NCBI GenBank assembly: GCA_964530925.1
Contig: CAZHBZ010000021.1
Coordinates: 1 to 6,739 of the forward strand
DNA length: 6,739 nucleotides
Origin: LiPW-15 sp964530925
Lineage (GTDB): Bacteria; Patescibacteriota; Minisyncoccia; UBA6257; 2-01-FULL-56-20
Direction of reading: 5' to 3'
Position 1 is the stretch's first letter; each line of letters begins with the position of its first letter. The notes beneath the pieces are model-generated. The model saw nothing but the letters and a program-made list of their open reading frames with translations. It had not been told where the DNA came from and made no database searches. Below are positions 1 through 6,356 of this stretch, in pieces. The position numbers were made by a program, and so were the translations under genes.

Positions 1-1277
1 TATTTTCGGAGCGCCGTCACGCTATCTTCCGCCTCCTTAAGAGCCTGTCTCGAATCCTTCTGCCCGGATATCACAGCGGACATCGCGTTCGTGAATATTT
101 CTTTTATCTTATCATAGTCCGGCATATACCAAGACCTCGCGGTAAGCGCCTGTTTGGCAAAAATCCCGAGCTCGCTGTTGTTAAGATTGGCGGCAATCGA
201 AGTTCTAAGCGCCGGAGGCCTGCCGGTCGCGCCGAGATACGCGGAAGAGCCTCCTTGGGTCGAAGCCACGAAGTTCACAAAATCCCACGCGCCCGCTGGG
301 TAAGCGGTTTGCCTCGAAACTGCGAGGCCCCAATAGCTTGGATAACTTAGGGGCGTGCTTGAAGAAATCTGAGGGATGGGCGCGATCCCAAAAGAAAGAT
401 ACGGACTCATCTTTTTAATCGCGATAGTGTCGTCGCGATAAGCCAAGAGCATAGCCGCCTTGCCCGCGGCGAAAGCGCTAAGAGAATTTCCCTGCGCGTC
501 ATTCCAGGTGTAATTGGATGAACCGGGATTAGAGAAAGAAAGATAGAAGTTAAAAGCCTCTAACCCCGGAGAGTCGGAGCCGCCGGAGAAAGACGCTCTC
601 GAAAAATCATCCGCCCACATCTTGACGCCATTTTGAAGCATGAGCAGGTTAACGATATCCGTCGCGTGGCTCACGCTCTTTTCCGAGCCTCCAATAGCGG
701 CGCCCGCTGTCTGAATCTGAGTTTTTTCGTTTAAAACCCTGAGTTTTATCGCGTCATCCGAAAACTCCTGCCAATCCGCCGGCGGCGCGGTTATGGCGGC
801 GCGGTCGAACATATCCCGATTATAGAGAAGCGCTAGCGTATCTATATATAGTGGGAGGGCGTATACAACCCCATTGGAAGTGAAGTCCTGTTTCACAACA
901 GACGGGTAAAGGCTTTCAAGGTTTGTGGCATTAAAGACGGCTTTATCGAGCGGGAACATCAAGTCGTAAAGCTTATACATAGAACGATTCGAGACATAAA
1001 ACACATCCGGTCCCTGGCCGGCGGCCAACGCCCGGACAAGCTTGTCCTCGTAATCCCTTGGATCAACCTGCACGTAGGTTATAGAGGTGTCCTGATGAAG
1101 CCCGTTATAGGCTTCGGTCACGGCAGAGAAAACGCTCGCGCTATCCACCCCCCAAACGGTGAGCTTCGGCGCGGCAACGCCGCCGGCCGGACCCTTGGCT
1201 CCGAAAATCAATATTAAAATCACGCCGATAACCACGAGAGCTATCGCGCCAATCGCTATAATTCTTCCGTTTTGCAT
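1..1277 (-). CDS. Extracellular solute-binding protein, family 1 (ABC sugar-type), membrane-anchored; 3' end at window edge
   Basis: It should bind a small solute, probably a sugar or oligosaccharide, outside the cell and pass it to an ABC permease. The open frame runs from ATG at 1277 to the left edge, giving 425 codons. The next codon begins TA, so the gene may stop right at the edge, and 425 aa would be normal for the family. Residues 6-25 are one hydrophobic helix after MQNGR; no lipobox cysteine follows, so I infer an uncleaved anchor or a signal peptide cut near GGVAA. The mature part opens with KLTVWG. Family hallmarks are AAGQGPDVFYV, GVVYALP and LLYNRDMF (about residues 136-157), then a SYWGLAVS segment and a GAWDFVNFV segment typical of the C-terminal lobe. 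The start lies 8 nt after the gyrA stop, with no Shine-Dalgarno and no promoter room, so co-transcription with gyrA is likely. No permease genes are visible. Family is secure; substrate is unknown. Confidence 0.9.
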   Translation of the reverse strand, partial: MQNGRIIAIGAIALVVIGVILILIFGAKGPAGGVAAPKLTVWGVDSASVFSAVTEAYNGLHQDTSITYVQVDPRDYEDKLVRALAAGQGPDVFYVSNRSMYKLYDLMFPLDKAVFNATNLESLYPSVVKQDFTSNGVVYALPLYIDTLALLYNRDMFDRAAITAPPADWQEFSDDAIKLRVLNEKTQIQTAGAAIGGSEKSVSHATDIVNLLMLQNGVKMWADDFSRASFSGGSDSPGLEAFNFYLSFSNPGSSNYTWNDAQGNSLSAFAAGKAAMLLAYRDDTIAIKKMSPYLSFGIAPIPQISSSTPLSYPSYWGLAVSRQTAYPAGAWDFVNFVASTQGGSSAYLGATGRPPALRTSIAANLNNSELGIFAKQALTARSWYMPDYDKIKEIFTNAMSAVISGQKDSRQALKEAEDSVTALRK

Positions 1278-1285
1278 AGATTTTG

Positions 1286-3715
1286 TTAAAGGATCGCTAT
1301 TGCGGCAAGCTTGTCGCCGGACTTCAAATCCATAACCCTTACTCCCTGCGCGGAACGTCCGGTTTTTCTCACTCCGCTAAGCTCAGTCCTGATGACCTGG
1401 CCTTTTTGAGAGAGAGCGAAAAGATCTTCTTCTTCATAAACTATGCGGCTCACGATAAGCTTTCCGGTCTTCGCGGTAATATTCGCGGTCTTGATGCCGC
1501 TGCCGCCCCGGTTCTGAACTTTATATTCGGATAACGTTGTTTGTTTTCCGAAACCATTCGCCATCAATACCAACACATTCGTCTTCTTCGCATCTACTCC
1601 TTTATTGATTATATCAAAGCCGGCGACAGAATCATCTTTTTTTAGTTTGATAGCGCGCACTCCGGCCGCGGTCCGGCCCATTGGCCTGGCTTGCGATTCC
1701 TTGAAGCGGATAGATTGTCCGCCCTCGGTGGCCATAAGTATCTCGTCCGCGCCGCTCGTTAATCTCGCCCACTTTAGGAAATCACCCTTCTTCAGGGAAA
1801 TGGCAATGATTCCCGTGCGGCGGATATTCGCGAAATCCTGTAGCGGGGTTTTTTTGATGAGTCCGTCTTTGGTCGCCAGAACCAAGAATTTGGCGTCTTC
1901 TTTTTTGGCGGAATAAGTGACTATAGCCGCTATCTTTTCTTCGGAGGGCATTTCGAGGAAGTTGTGGACGGCTCTCCCTTTGGAGGTGCGGCTCGCCGCC
2001 GGAATCTCGTAAACCTTGGTTTGGAAAACCCGACCGCGATCGGTGAAGAAAAGTATCTGGTCGTGAGTATGGGCGCCAACAAATTGCGTCAGAAAATCTT
2101 CCTCCTGCACGTCGCTCCCGATGAGCCCTTTGCCTCCGCGCCTCTGGCTCGAAAAAGTATCCGGCGGAAGTCTCTTTATATATCCACCCGCGGAAAGAGT
2201 TATCATAGCTTCTTCTTGCGGGATAAGATCTTCGTCGGTCAGAGTGGTAAGCCCGGTCGGCACAACTTCGGTGCGTCTTTTATCGCCGAATTTTTCTTTC
2301 AAATCTTTTATTTCCTGTTTGATTATCGAAAGCATCTTGGCGGTGCTCTTCAATATCAATTCCAATTCCTTAATAAGCGCGAGTTTCTCCTTGAGCTCTT
2401 CTTCTATTTTTTGTCTTTCGAGCGCAGCCAAGGTCTGCAGGCGCATTTCCAAAATAGCGTTCGACTGAATCTCGGTAAGCTTGAAGCCCTTCATCAAATT
2501 CGCTTTGGCGTCATCGCGGTCTTTGGATTTTTTAATGGTTTGAATAACCTTGTCGATGGAGCCGAGCGCTTTGTGCAAGCCCTCCAATATGTGCGCCCGC
2601 TCTTTGGCCTTCTTAAGATCGAACTCGGTTCTGCGCCGAACAACAATTTTCCTATAAGCCAGATATTCGACAAGAATGTCGCGAAGTGAAAGAGTCCGGG
2701 GAACAAGTCCGTTCTCCACCAAGGCCACCATATTCAAATGAAAATCTTTCTGAAGATTGGTGTGCTTATAAAGCTGGTTCAAAACTTTTTGCGGGGCGGC
2801 GTCGTTTTTGAGCTCTATCACTATTCGCAACCCTTCGCGGTCGGATTCGTCGCGCAAATCTCTGATGCCCTCGATCTTTTTATCCACCACAAGTTCGGCG
2901 ATCTGTTTTACCATCTCCGACTTATTGACCATATATGGAATCTCGGTGATCACAATATCGTATTGGTCTTTCTTTCTCTCCTCTATAGCCGCCTTGGCGC
3001 GGGTAACAACCGCTCCGCGTCCGGTTCGATAGGCTTCTTTGATGGCTTTCTCGTCAAAAATTACTCCTCCGGTCGGAAAGTCAGGTCCTTTAACAAATTT
3101 CAAAAGGTCGTCTACGGTAGCATCGTCATTGTCCGCTAAATAAAGTATCGCGTCCGCAATTTCGCCTAAATTGTGCGGGGGGATGCTCGTGGCCATACCG
3201 ACGGCGATACCCAGAGTGCCATTCAAAAGCAAATTCGGAAGCTTTGCCGGCACTACCGTCGGCTCTTCGCGCGAGGCGTCATAGTTTGGGGCCCAATCCA
3301 CCGTTTCCTTTTCTATGTCCGTGAGCATTTCATCGGAAATTTTCGCGAGCTTCGCTTCCGTATAACGGTGAGCGGCGGCGGCGTCGCCGTCGATGGAACC
3401 AAAGTTTCCCTGGCCCTTAACGAGCGGGTACCGCAAGGAAAAATCCTGAGCCAAGCGCACCATGGTGTCGTAAATCGCGGAGTCTCCGTGCGGATGATAT
3501 TTGGCCATAACATCTCCGACCACGGTCGCGCTCTTTCTGAATTTGGAGCTGTAATCCAATCCGGTTTCCCACATGGACCAAAGAATGCGGCGCTGCACCG
3601 GCTTCAATCCGTCCCTGACATCCGGCAGGGCGCGCGAAATGATAACGGACATCGCGTAGTCCAAATATGAATCCTGAAGCTCTTTAGTTATTTCTCTTTT
3701 TTGTATCTCGGACAT
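1286..3715 (-). CDS. gyrA: DNA gyrase subunit A (type IIA topoisomerase), complete
   Basis: This is the breakage-reunion subunit of gyrase; with GyrB (not in the window) it adds negative supercoils using ATP. The 809 aa protein starts with the usual region containing YLDYAMSVI and RALPDVRDGLKPVQRR (about 17-43). The winged-helix region carries KYHPHGDSAIYD; Ser79 and Asp83 match E. coli Ser83 and Asp87, the drug-sensitive residues of the quinolone region. The catalytic tyrosine is Tyr118 in RYTE. A charged coiled-coil stretch lies around 420-470. The GyrA box QRRGGKG is intact at 524-530 and opens the C-terminal beta-pinwheel; it favours gyrase over topoisomerase IV ParC. The acidic C-terminal tail of the 875 aa E. 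coli protein is absent. An oddity is His116 where E. coli has Met just before RYTE. The ATG at 3715 fits the family N-terminus; no strong Shine-Dalgarno precedes it. The MBL-like gene ends 64 nt upstream and the solute-binding gene starts 8 nt downstream. Confidence 0.98.
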   Translation of the reverse strand: MSEIQKREITKELQDSYLDYAMSVIISRALPDVRDGLKPVQRRILWSMWETGLDYSSKFRKSATVVGDVMAKYHPHGDSAIYDTMVRLAQDFSLRYPLVKGQGNFGSIDGDAAAAHRYTEAKLAKISDEMLTDIEKETVDWAPNYDASREEPTVVPAKLPNLLLNGTLGIAVGMATSIPPHNLGEIADAILYLADNDDATVDDLLKFVKGPDFPTGGVIFDEKAIKEAYRTGRGAVVTRAKAAIEERKKDQYDIVITEIPYMVNKSEMVKQIAELVVDKKIEGIRDLRDESDREGLRIVIELKNDAAPQKVLNQLYKHTNLQKDFHLNMVALVENGLVPRTLSLRDILVEYLAYRKIVVRRRTEFDLKKAKERAHILEGLHKALGSIDKVIQTIKKSKDRDDAKANLMKGFKLTEIQSNAILEMRLQTLAALERQKIEEELKEKLALIKELELILKSTAKMLSIIKQEIKDLKEKFGDKRRTEVVPTGLTTLTDEDLIPQEEAMITLSAGGYIKRLPPDTFSSQRRGGKGLIGSDVQEEDFLTQFVGAHTHDQILFFTDRGRVFQTKVYEIPAASRTSKGRAVHNFLEMPSEEKIAAIVTYSAKKEDAKFLVLATKDGLIKKTPLQDFANIRRTGIIAISLKKGDFLKWARLTSGADEILMATEGGQSIRFKESQARPMGRTAAGVRAIKLKKDDSVAGFDIINKGVDAKKTNVLVLMANGFGKQTTLSEYKVQNRGGSGIKTANITAKTGKLIVSRIVYEEEDLFALSQKGQVIRTELSGVRKTGRSAQGVRVMDLKSGDKLAAIAIL

Positions 3716-3720
3716 GGCTC

Positions 3721-3752
3721 AGTAGTTAGTAATTAGTGAGTAGTAGGTAGTC
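3721..3752. repeat. TAGT-type low-complexity track between the MBL-like gene and gyrA
   Basis: This stretch is built almost only from TAGT, GTAG and TTAG units and fills about half of the 64-nt spacer, right up to the gyrA start. It shares the exact 12-mer TAGTAGGTAGTC (3741-3752) with 4354-4365. It also shares the 11-mers TAGTAATTAGT (3727-3737) and GTGAGTAGTAG (3736-3746) with the track after the S1 gene. It takes the place where a ribosome binding site would normally be. The function is unknown; it may be a dispersed simple-repeat filler. Confidence 0.75.
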
Positions 3753-3779
3753 ACCGGAGAAACGAAAGGATAGCTGAAC

Positions 3780-4346
3780 TTATTTTTCTTGAAGAACCAC
3801 CAACTCTATCTTTCCGCGCTCCAGATCTTTTTTCTTACACACAAATTTTTCTTGTAATTCCACCTTTTTCTCAAAGGCCTTTCCGACCTCGCCGACGTTG
3901 CCGTAACGGGAAGGGATTACCACCGCCGGCTCCAGCTGCTTCGCAAGCTTATCGGCGTCTTCCGGAGAAAGATATTTTCCTTTTTCCGCGGGCAATATCA
4001 ATATGTCCGGTTCTTCCATGCGCTCTAAAACCTCAACTGGAGGAATCTTTTTTAGGTCGCCGAAAACGGCAACCTTAATGCCCTCCATAATAACAAGGTA
4101 CGCGGTCCGGACTTTGTCTCCGCTCGATTCTTCAGAAATCTGCGCTCCGATAATCTCGATGCCATGCGCCTCATATTCGCCGGGAAAATTAATAACGTCC
4201 TGCGAAAAAGCTTCACCTTCCTTTAGTTCCGAGGAGGTGAAAAGATAAAGGTCCGCCTTGAGTCGATTCCCTTCCGGGTCGATAAGAAGCGAAGTTTCTC
4301 CACTCTGGAGGCGGAGGGTCCCGTTGCCGAAGTAGTTTATTACCAT
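3780..4346 (-). CDS. Degenerate metallo-beta-lactamase-fold protein (UlaG/UPF0173-like), probably not a metal enzyme
   Basis: The 188 aa protein resembles the small MBL-fold hydrolases of the UlaG/UPF0173 group. It has an N-terminal strand pair GTLRLQSGETSLLIDP (9-24), a central FPGEYEAHGIEI (54-65), VAVFGDL (92-98) in the place of the usual GD segment, DILILPAEKGKYLSPEDA (114-131) and AVVIPSRYG (141-149). The metal ligands appear lost: where active relatives have HxHxDH after the third strand, this has LFTSSELKEGEAF (35-47). The late histidine of the usual IPMHYG segment is replaced by serine-arginine (146-147), although Asp97 remains. I therefore infer a non-catalytic scaffold, binding or regulatory role; no substrate can be named. 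It is probably the first gene of the unit leading into gyrA. The ATG at 4346 matches the family's short N-terminus (MVINYFGNGTLRL). No Shine-Dalgarno is visible, and part of a TAGT track lies 7 nt upstream. Fold assignment rests on motif order only. Confidence 0.75.
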   Translation of the reverse strand: MVINYFGNGTLRLQSGETSLLIDPEGNRLKADLYLFTSSELKEGEAFSQDVINFPGEYEAHGIEIIGAQISEESSGDKVRTAYLVIMEGIKVAVFGDLKKIPPVEVLERMEEPDILILPAEKGKYLSPEDADKLAKQLEPAVVIPSRYGNVGEVGKAFEKKVELQEKFVCKKKDLERGKIELVVLQEK

Positions 4347-4353
4347 TGAAATC

Positions 4354-4365
4354 TAGTAGGTAGTC
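4354..4365. repeat. Short copy of the TAGT-type track before the MBL-like gene
   Basis: TAGTAGGTAGTC here is identical to 3741-3752. It sits 7 nt upstream of the MBL-like start codon, so both minus-strand starts in this unit have the same track close to the ribosome entry site. Confidence 0.6.
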
Positions 4366-4431
4366 CCGATAAATAATGTTTTTACCAAAACATATATTTA
4401 TCGAGGATCCACGATTCCGGAGGAATCGGGA
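4364..4431 (-). promoter_or_regulatory. Structured 5' leader with competing inverted repeats ahead of the MBL-like gene and gyrA
   Basis: Three inverted repeats overlap here. One long hairpin spans 4367-4403: outer arms CGATAAAT (4367-4374) and ATTTATCG (4396-4403), inner arms ATGTTTT (4376-4382) and AAAACAT (4387-4393), a 4-nt loop and a small bulge. A second spans 4412-4428, with 7-bp arms CGATTCC and GGAATCG around 3 nt. The third pairs TCCCGAT (4364-4370) with ATCGGGA (4425-4431) and cannot form together with the other two. Neither hairpin is followed directly by a U-run on the minus strand, so they do not look like terminators. The region would lie in the untranslated leader if the promoter at 4473-4502 is used. 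It matches no riboswitch class I know; a regulatory role is inferred. Confidence 0.45.
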
Positions 4432-4472
4432 TAAGTTTTTATTGATAGAAAATACAACCCCAAAGCCCATTA

Positions 4473-4502
4473 ATTGTAGCAAAAAAATAGGTCTTTTACC
4501 AG
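4473..4502 (-). promoter_or_regulatory. Extended -10 promoter for the MBL-like gene / gyrA unit
   Basis: On the minus strand, TACAAT (4473-4478) is preceded by TG with one base between (TGCTACAAT), the extended -10 arrangement. A weak -35 CTGGTA lies at 4497-4502 with an 18-nt spacer containing a run of T. Predicted transcription start is near 4466, giving a leader of about 120 nt before the ATG at 4346. This is the best promoter-like sequence in the window. Confidence 0.6.
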
Positions 4503-4509
4503 CCCCCAC

Positions 4510-4538
4510 TTGCCAAAAACCCGCGCGATTGTTAGTAT
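4510..4538 (+). promoter_or_regulatory. Candidate sigma70-type promoter for the S1 gene
   Basis: TTGCCA (4510-4515, five of six consensus -35 bases) and TAGTAT (4533-4538, four of six -10 bases) are exactly 17 nt apart, with a predicted start near 4545 and a leader of roughly 64 nt. A TATAAA at 4585-4590 is an alternative -10, but has no good -35 and would leave almost no leader. The -35 ends close to the divergent minus-strand promoter, so the two may interfere. Confidence 0.4.
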
Positions 4539-4608
4539 TTTTGCACCTGTCAGTCCCGCGTTAGTCCGCGCCGGAAGCAGGCATTATAAACCAATTAGAA
4601 AAGACTAA

Positions 4609-5712
4609 ATGTTCAAGGAAATCATCGAAAAGGCCACTAATCCGGCCCTTTCCCAGCTTTTAAAGAACGAGCTCTCCTGGATCAGCAGATTCCGGGAAGG
4701 CGATGTCTTGGAGGCTGTATTAATAAAAAAGACCCGCAGGTATGCCTGGTTTGACCTCGGAAAGTTCGGAACCGGTATTGTATTCGGCGCCGAGCTCTCT
4801 AACGCCAAAGCCGCCTTGAAGTCCATGGAGCCCGGAGATAAAATTCCGGCCCGCGTGGAAGTTATCGAAGGCTACCTCGGCTATGTTGAACTCTCGCTCT
4901 CCGAAGCCGGCAAGCAGAAACTCTGGCAGCAGGCCAAAGACCTTGAGGAATCCGGCGAACTCGTAAAAGTAAAAGTCACCGCCGTTAACCAGGGTGGAAT
5001 TGTCGCCGACATGTTCGGCCTCAAGGCCTTCTTGCCGGTCTCCCAGCTCGCCCCAGCCCATGTTCCGGAAAATTCCGAAGGAGATAAGCAAAAACTTATC
5101 GAAGACCTGAAGAAAATGATCGGCGAGGAGCTTTCCGTCAAAGTCATAAACGTAAACCCCAGGAACAACAAACTCATCATTTCCGAACGGGAAAGTTCCG
5201 CTCCGTCCGCGAACATCAAGGAGCTCTTGTCTAAATACGAAGTCGGCCAGACCGTAGACGGACTCGTCTCCGGCATCGCGGACTTCGGCATCTTTATCCG
5301 CTTCGCGGACAACCCGGAGATCGAAGGCTTGGTCCACATCTCCGAGATCGACCATCGCCTCATTGATAACCCCAAAGAAGTTATCAAGCTCGGCGAGAGC
5401 GTGAAAGTAAAGATATTGGACATCAAAGAAGGCCGCGTGTTCCTTTCCTTGAAAGCTTTGAAGGCTGACCCGTGGACCAGCGTTGCCGAGAAATATCATT
5501 CGGGTGACGTGGTGACAGGAACCGTTTACAAGTTCAATCCATTCGGCGCTATCGTGGAATTCGAAGACGGCATCCAGGGCATGATCCACATCTCCGAATT
5601 CGGAGGCCTGGAAGAAATGAAAAAGGAGTTGGAACTCAAGAAGTCCTACAAATTTGAAGTTTCCTCCTTGAAGCCGGAAGAGAGGAGGATGATCCTGAAG
5701 ATGAAGAAATAG
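4609..5712 (+). CDS. rpsA: S1 RNA-binding domain protein, ribosomal protein bS1 (four-domain form)
   Basis: S1 binds mRNA and helps load it onto the 30S subunit. The 367 aa protein contains four consecutive S1 (OB-fold) domains: about residues 30-98 (REGDVLEAVLIKK), 115-192 (ELVKVKVTAVNQGGIVADMFG then AFLPVSQL), 212-284 (VGQTVDGLVSGIADFGIFI then EGLVHISEI) and 299-366 (GDVVTGTVYKFNPFGAIVEF then GMIHISEF). Domains 3 and 4 keep the aromatic and histidine residues of the RNA-binding face; domains 1 and 2 are divergent, as in the ribosome- and protein-docking end of bS1. E. coli S1 has six domains and 557 aa, so this is the short form seen in several other phyla. The N-terminus, with FKEIIEKATNP, supports the ATG at 4609. 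No Shine-Dalgarno is visible; AGAAAAG is the only purine stretch nearby. It is transcribed away from the MBL/gyrA unit and ends upstream of a repeat and a strong terminator. A general S1-domain RNA-binding protein is the only real alternative. Confidence 0.92.
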   Translation: MFKEIIEKATNPALSQLLKNELSWISRFREGDVLEAVLIKKTRRYAWFDLGKFGTGIVFGAELSNAKAALKSMEPGDKIPARVEVIEGYLGYVELSLSEAGKQKLWQQAKDLEESGELVKVKVTAVNQGGIVADMFGLKAFLPVSQLAPAHVPENSEGDKQKLIEDLKKMIGEELSVKVINVNPRNNKLIISERESSAPSANIKELLSKYEVGQTVDGLVSGIADFGIFIRFADNPEIEGLVHISEIDHRLIDNPKEVIKLGESVKVKILDIKEGRVFLSLKALKADPWTSVAEKYHSGDVVTGTVYKFNPFGAIVEFEDGIQGMIHISEFGGLEEMKKELELKKSYKFEVSSLKPEERRMILKMKK

Positions 5713-5750
5713 TAATTAGTTTGTAGTTAGTAGGTTGTAGTGAGTAGTAG
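5710..5750. repeat. TAGT-type low-complexity track after the S1 gene
   Basis: It starts inside the S1 stop codon and consists of TAGT, TTAG and GTAG units. It shares TAGTAATTAGT (5710-5720) and GTGAGTAGTAG (5740-5750) exactly with the track before gyrA, but in a different order and spacing, so these are related simple repeats and not one copied block. Confidence 0.75.
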
Positions 5751-5753
5751 ATT

Positions 5754-5822
5754 GTCATTCTGATCCGCCGTCTGGTGGAGAAGAATCTCCGAATTATTTC
5801 CTGAGCCTGTCGAAGGATGTGA
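5754..5822. repeat. Dispersed intergenic repeat element (GTCATTCTGA ... CCTGAGCCTGTCGAAGG type)
   Basis: The element opens with GTCATTCTGA (5754-5763), contains a perfect 5-bp hairpin GGAGA/TCTCC around AGAA (5777-5790, the familiar AAGAATCTC core), and ends with CCTGAGCCTGTCGAAGG (5800-5816) followed by TGACA, which is complementary to the TGTCA at its left edge (5753-5757). From memory, both the GTCATTCTGA...AAGAATCTC and the CCTGAGCCTGTCGAAGG segments recur between genes in many unrelated bacterial genomes as REP/MITE-like repeats. It has no coding capacity and lies in the 3' region of the S1 transcript. Confidence 0.65.
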
Positions 5823-5828
5823 CATATC

Positions 5829-5869
5829 AAAAACCCGCCCGACGCTAATGCGTTTAGGGCGGGTTTTTT
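5829..5869. terminator. Bidirectional Rho-independent terminator between convergent genes
   Basis: A GC-rich stem pairs CCCGCCC (5834-5840) with GGGCGGG (5857-5863). An inner stem ACGC/GCGT closes a TAAT loop. The stem is flanked by five A on the left and six T on the right, so a U-run follows the hairpin on both strands. It lies 122 nt after the S1 stop and 114 nt after the stop of the minus-strand hypothetical gene, and would end both transcripts. Confidence 0.93.
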
Positions 5870-5915
5870 GTTTTTACCGTTTTTCGAATATATCGCTCTC
5901 CGGAAATCTAACCTT

Positions 5916-5969
5916 CGGATGCGCCGGGCCCTATATGCTATAGCTGCTCACGCGTTAAGGCGCGAACCG
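5916..5969. other. Non-coding spacer with an imperfect inverted repeat
   Basis: Between the terminator and the hypothetical gene (5870-5982) I see no gene. CGGATGCGCC (5916-5925) and GGCGCGAACCG (5959-5969) pair as 5 bp plus 3 bp around a short mismatch, enclosing the palindrome GCTATAGC. ATCTAAC just to the left resembles an integron attC R-box, but the matching box is poor. The function is unknown; it may be a decayed repeat or chance. Confidence 0.3.
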
Positions 5970-5982
5970 TTGAGACAATTAA

Positions 5983-6351
5983 CTAACCTTTCCCGATATT
6001 CGGTTTGGCTGTGATCCATCGATCGGAGTTCGCCTCGTCAGCGCCCACTCGAACTCCGAGTAGCGCAATTTCGACATCCCCGTATTTTTTTGAATAAATT
6101 TTCGCTTTGCCTCCAAGAGGTATGTTAATAATTTTATTTTCTTTAATATTTTCAATCTCTATCGCCCCCTCAGCGACAGACGCAAGAGCAATATCGGCTA
6201 TTCCGTCCGAGATTGCTTTGTCCATAAATTCCGAGGAAATAGAGATACAATCACTAAAATCCAGAAGGTATCCAACAAACATATTGCATTCAAATACTGA
6301 GCCCTGATAAGTTATTTTGAGCTGCGCTCCATCTGGCAAATTATTGTTCAT
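5983..6351 (-). CDS. Hypothetical protein, 122 aa
   Basis: I do not recognise this protein. From the ATG at 6351 it begins MNNNLPDGAQLKITYQ and is 122 aa, with no signal peptide or clear membrane helix, two cysteines near residues 22 and 35, and many alternating hydrophobic stretches (DIALASVAEGAIEIENI, VEIALLGVRVG) suggesting a mostly beta fold. An in-frame TTG at 6384 would add 11 residues. I prefer the ATG because it lies 5 nt after the TAA closing the possible upstream reading frame at 6357-6359. No Shine-Dalgarno is visible. The gene contains noticeably AT-rich stretches (for example 6115-6150), unlike gyrA and rpsA. It probably shares a transcript with the gene at the right edge and ends before the bidirectional terminator. 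That it is coding rests on an uninterrupted, compositionally plausible frame and its position. Confidence 0.6.
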   Translation of the reverse strand: MNNNLPDGAQLKITYQGSVFECNMFVGYLLDFSDCISISSEFMDKAISDGIADIALASVAEGAIEIENIKENKIINIPLGGKAKIYSKKYGDVEIALLGVRVGADEANSDRWITAKPNIGKG

Positions 6352-6356
6352 ATTTT

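Noticed and set aside
1964..2689. Long plus-strand open frame (241 codons) opposite gyrA
   Set aside because: It lies wholly inside a clearly identified gyrA on the other strand and shows no recognisable family; it is a shadow of gyrA codon use.
1286..3715. Assignment as ParC (topoisomerase IV)
   Set aside because: An intact QRRGGKG GyrA box at residues 524-530 and a full-length C-terminal domain support GyrA.
4412..4442. Plus-strand terminator (hairpin then GTTTTT)
   Set aside because: The T-run starts about 6 nt after the stem, and no plus-strand gene ends upstream; it is better explained as part of the minus-strand leader.
4213..4509. Minus-strand frame of 98 codons overlapping the MBL-like start
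   Set aside because: It runs through the predicted promoter and leader and overlaps the MBL-like gene in another frame; the translation is low-quality (PPPPEW, many Arg/Asn).
4720..5589. Long minus-strand open frame (289 codons) opposite the S1 gene
   Set aside because: Its length follows from the codon bias of rpsA; the S1 repeats on the plus strand are unmistakable and the antisense translation has no known motifs.
5905..5985. Integron attC site or tRNA-like structure
   Set aside because: One box, ATCTAAC, fits an attC R-box, but the partner box deviates and the arms are short. No T-arm or anticodon stem fits a tRNA. No integrase is present.
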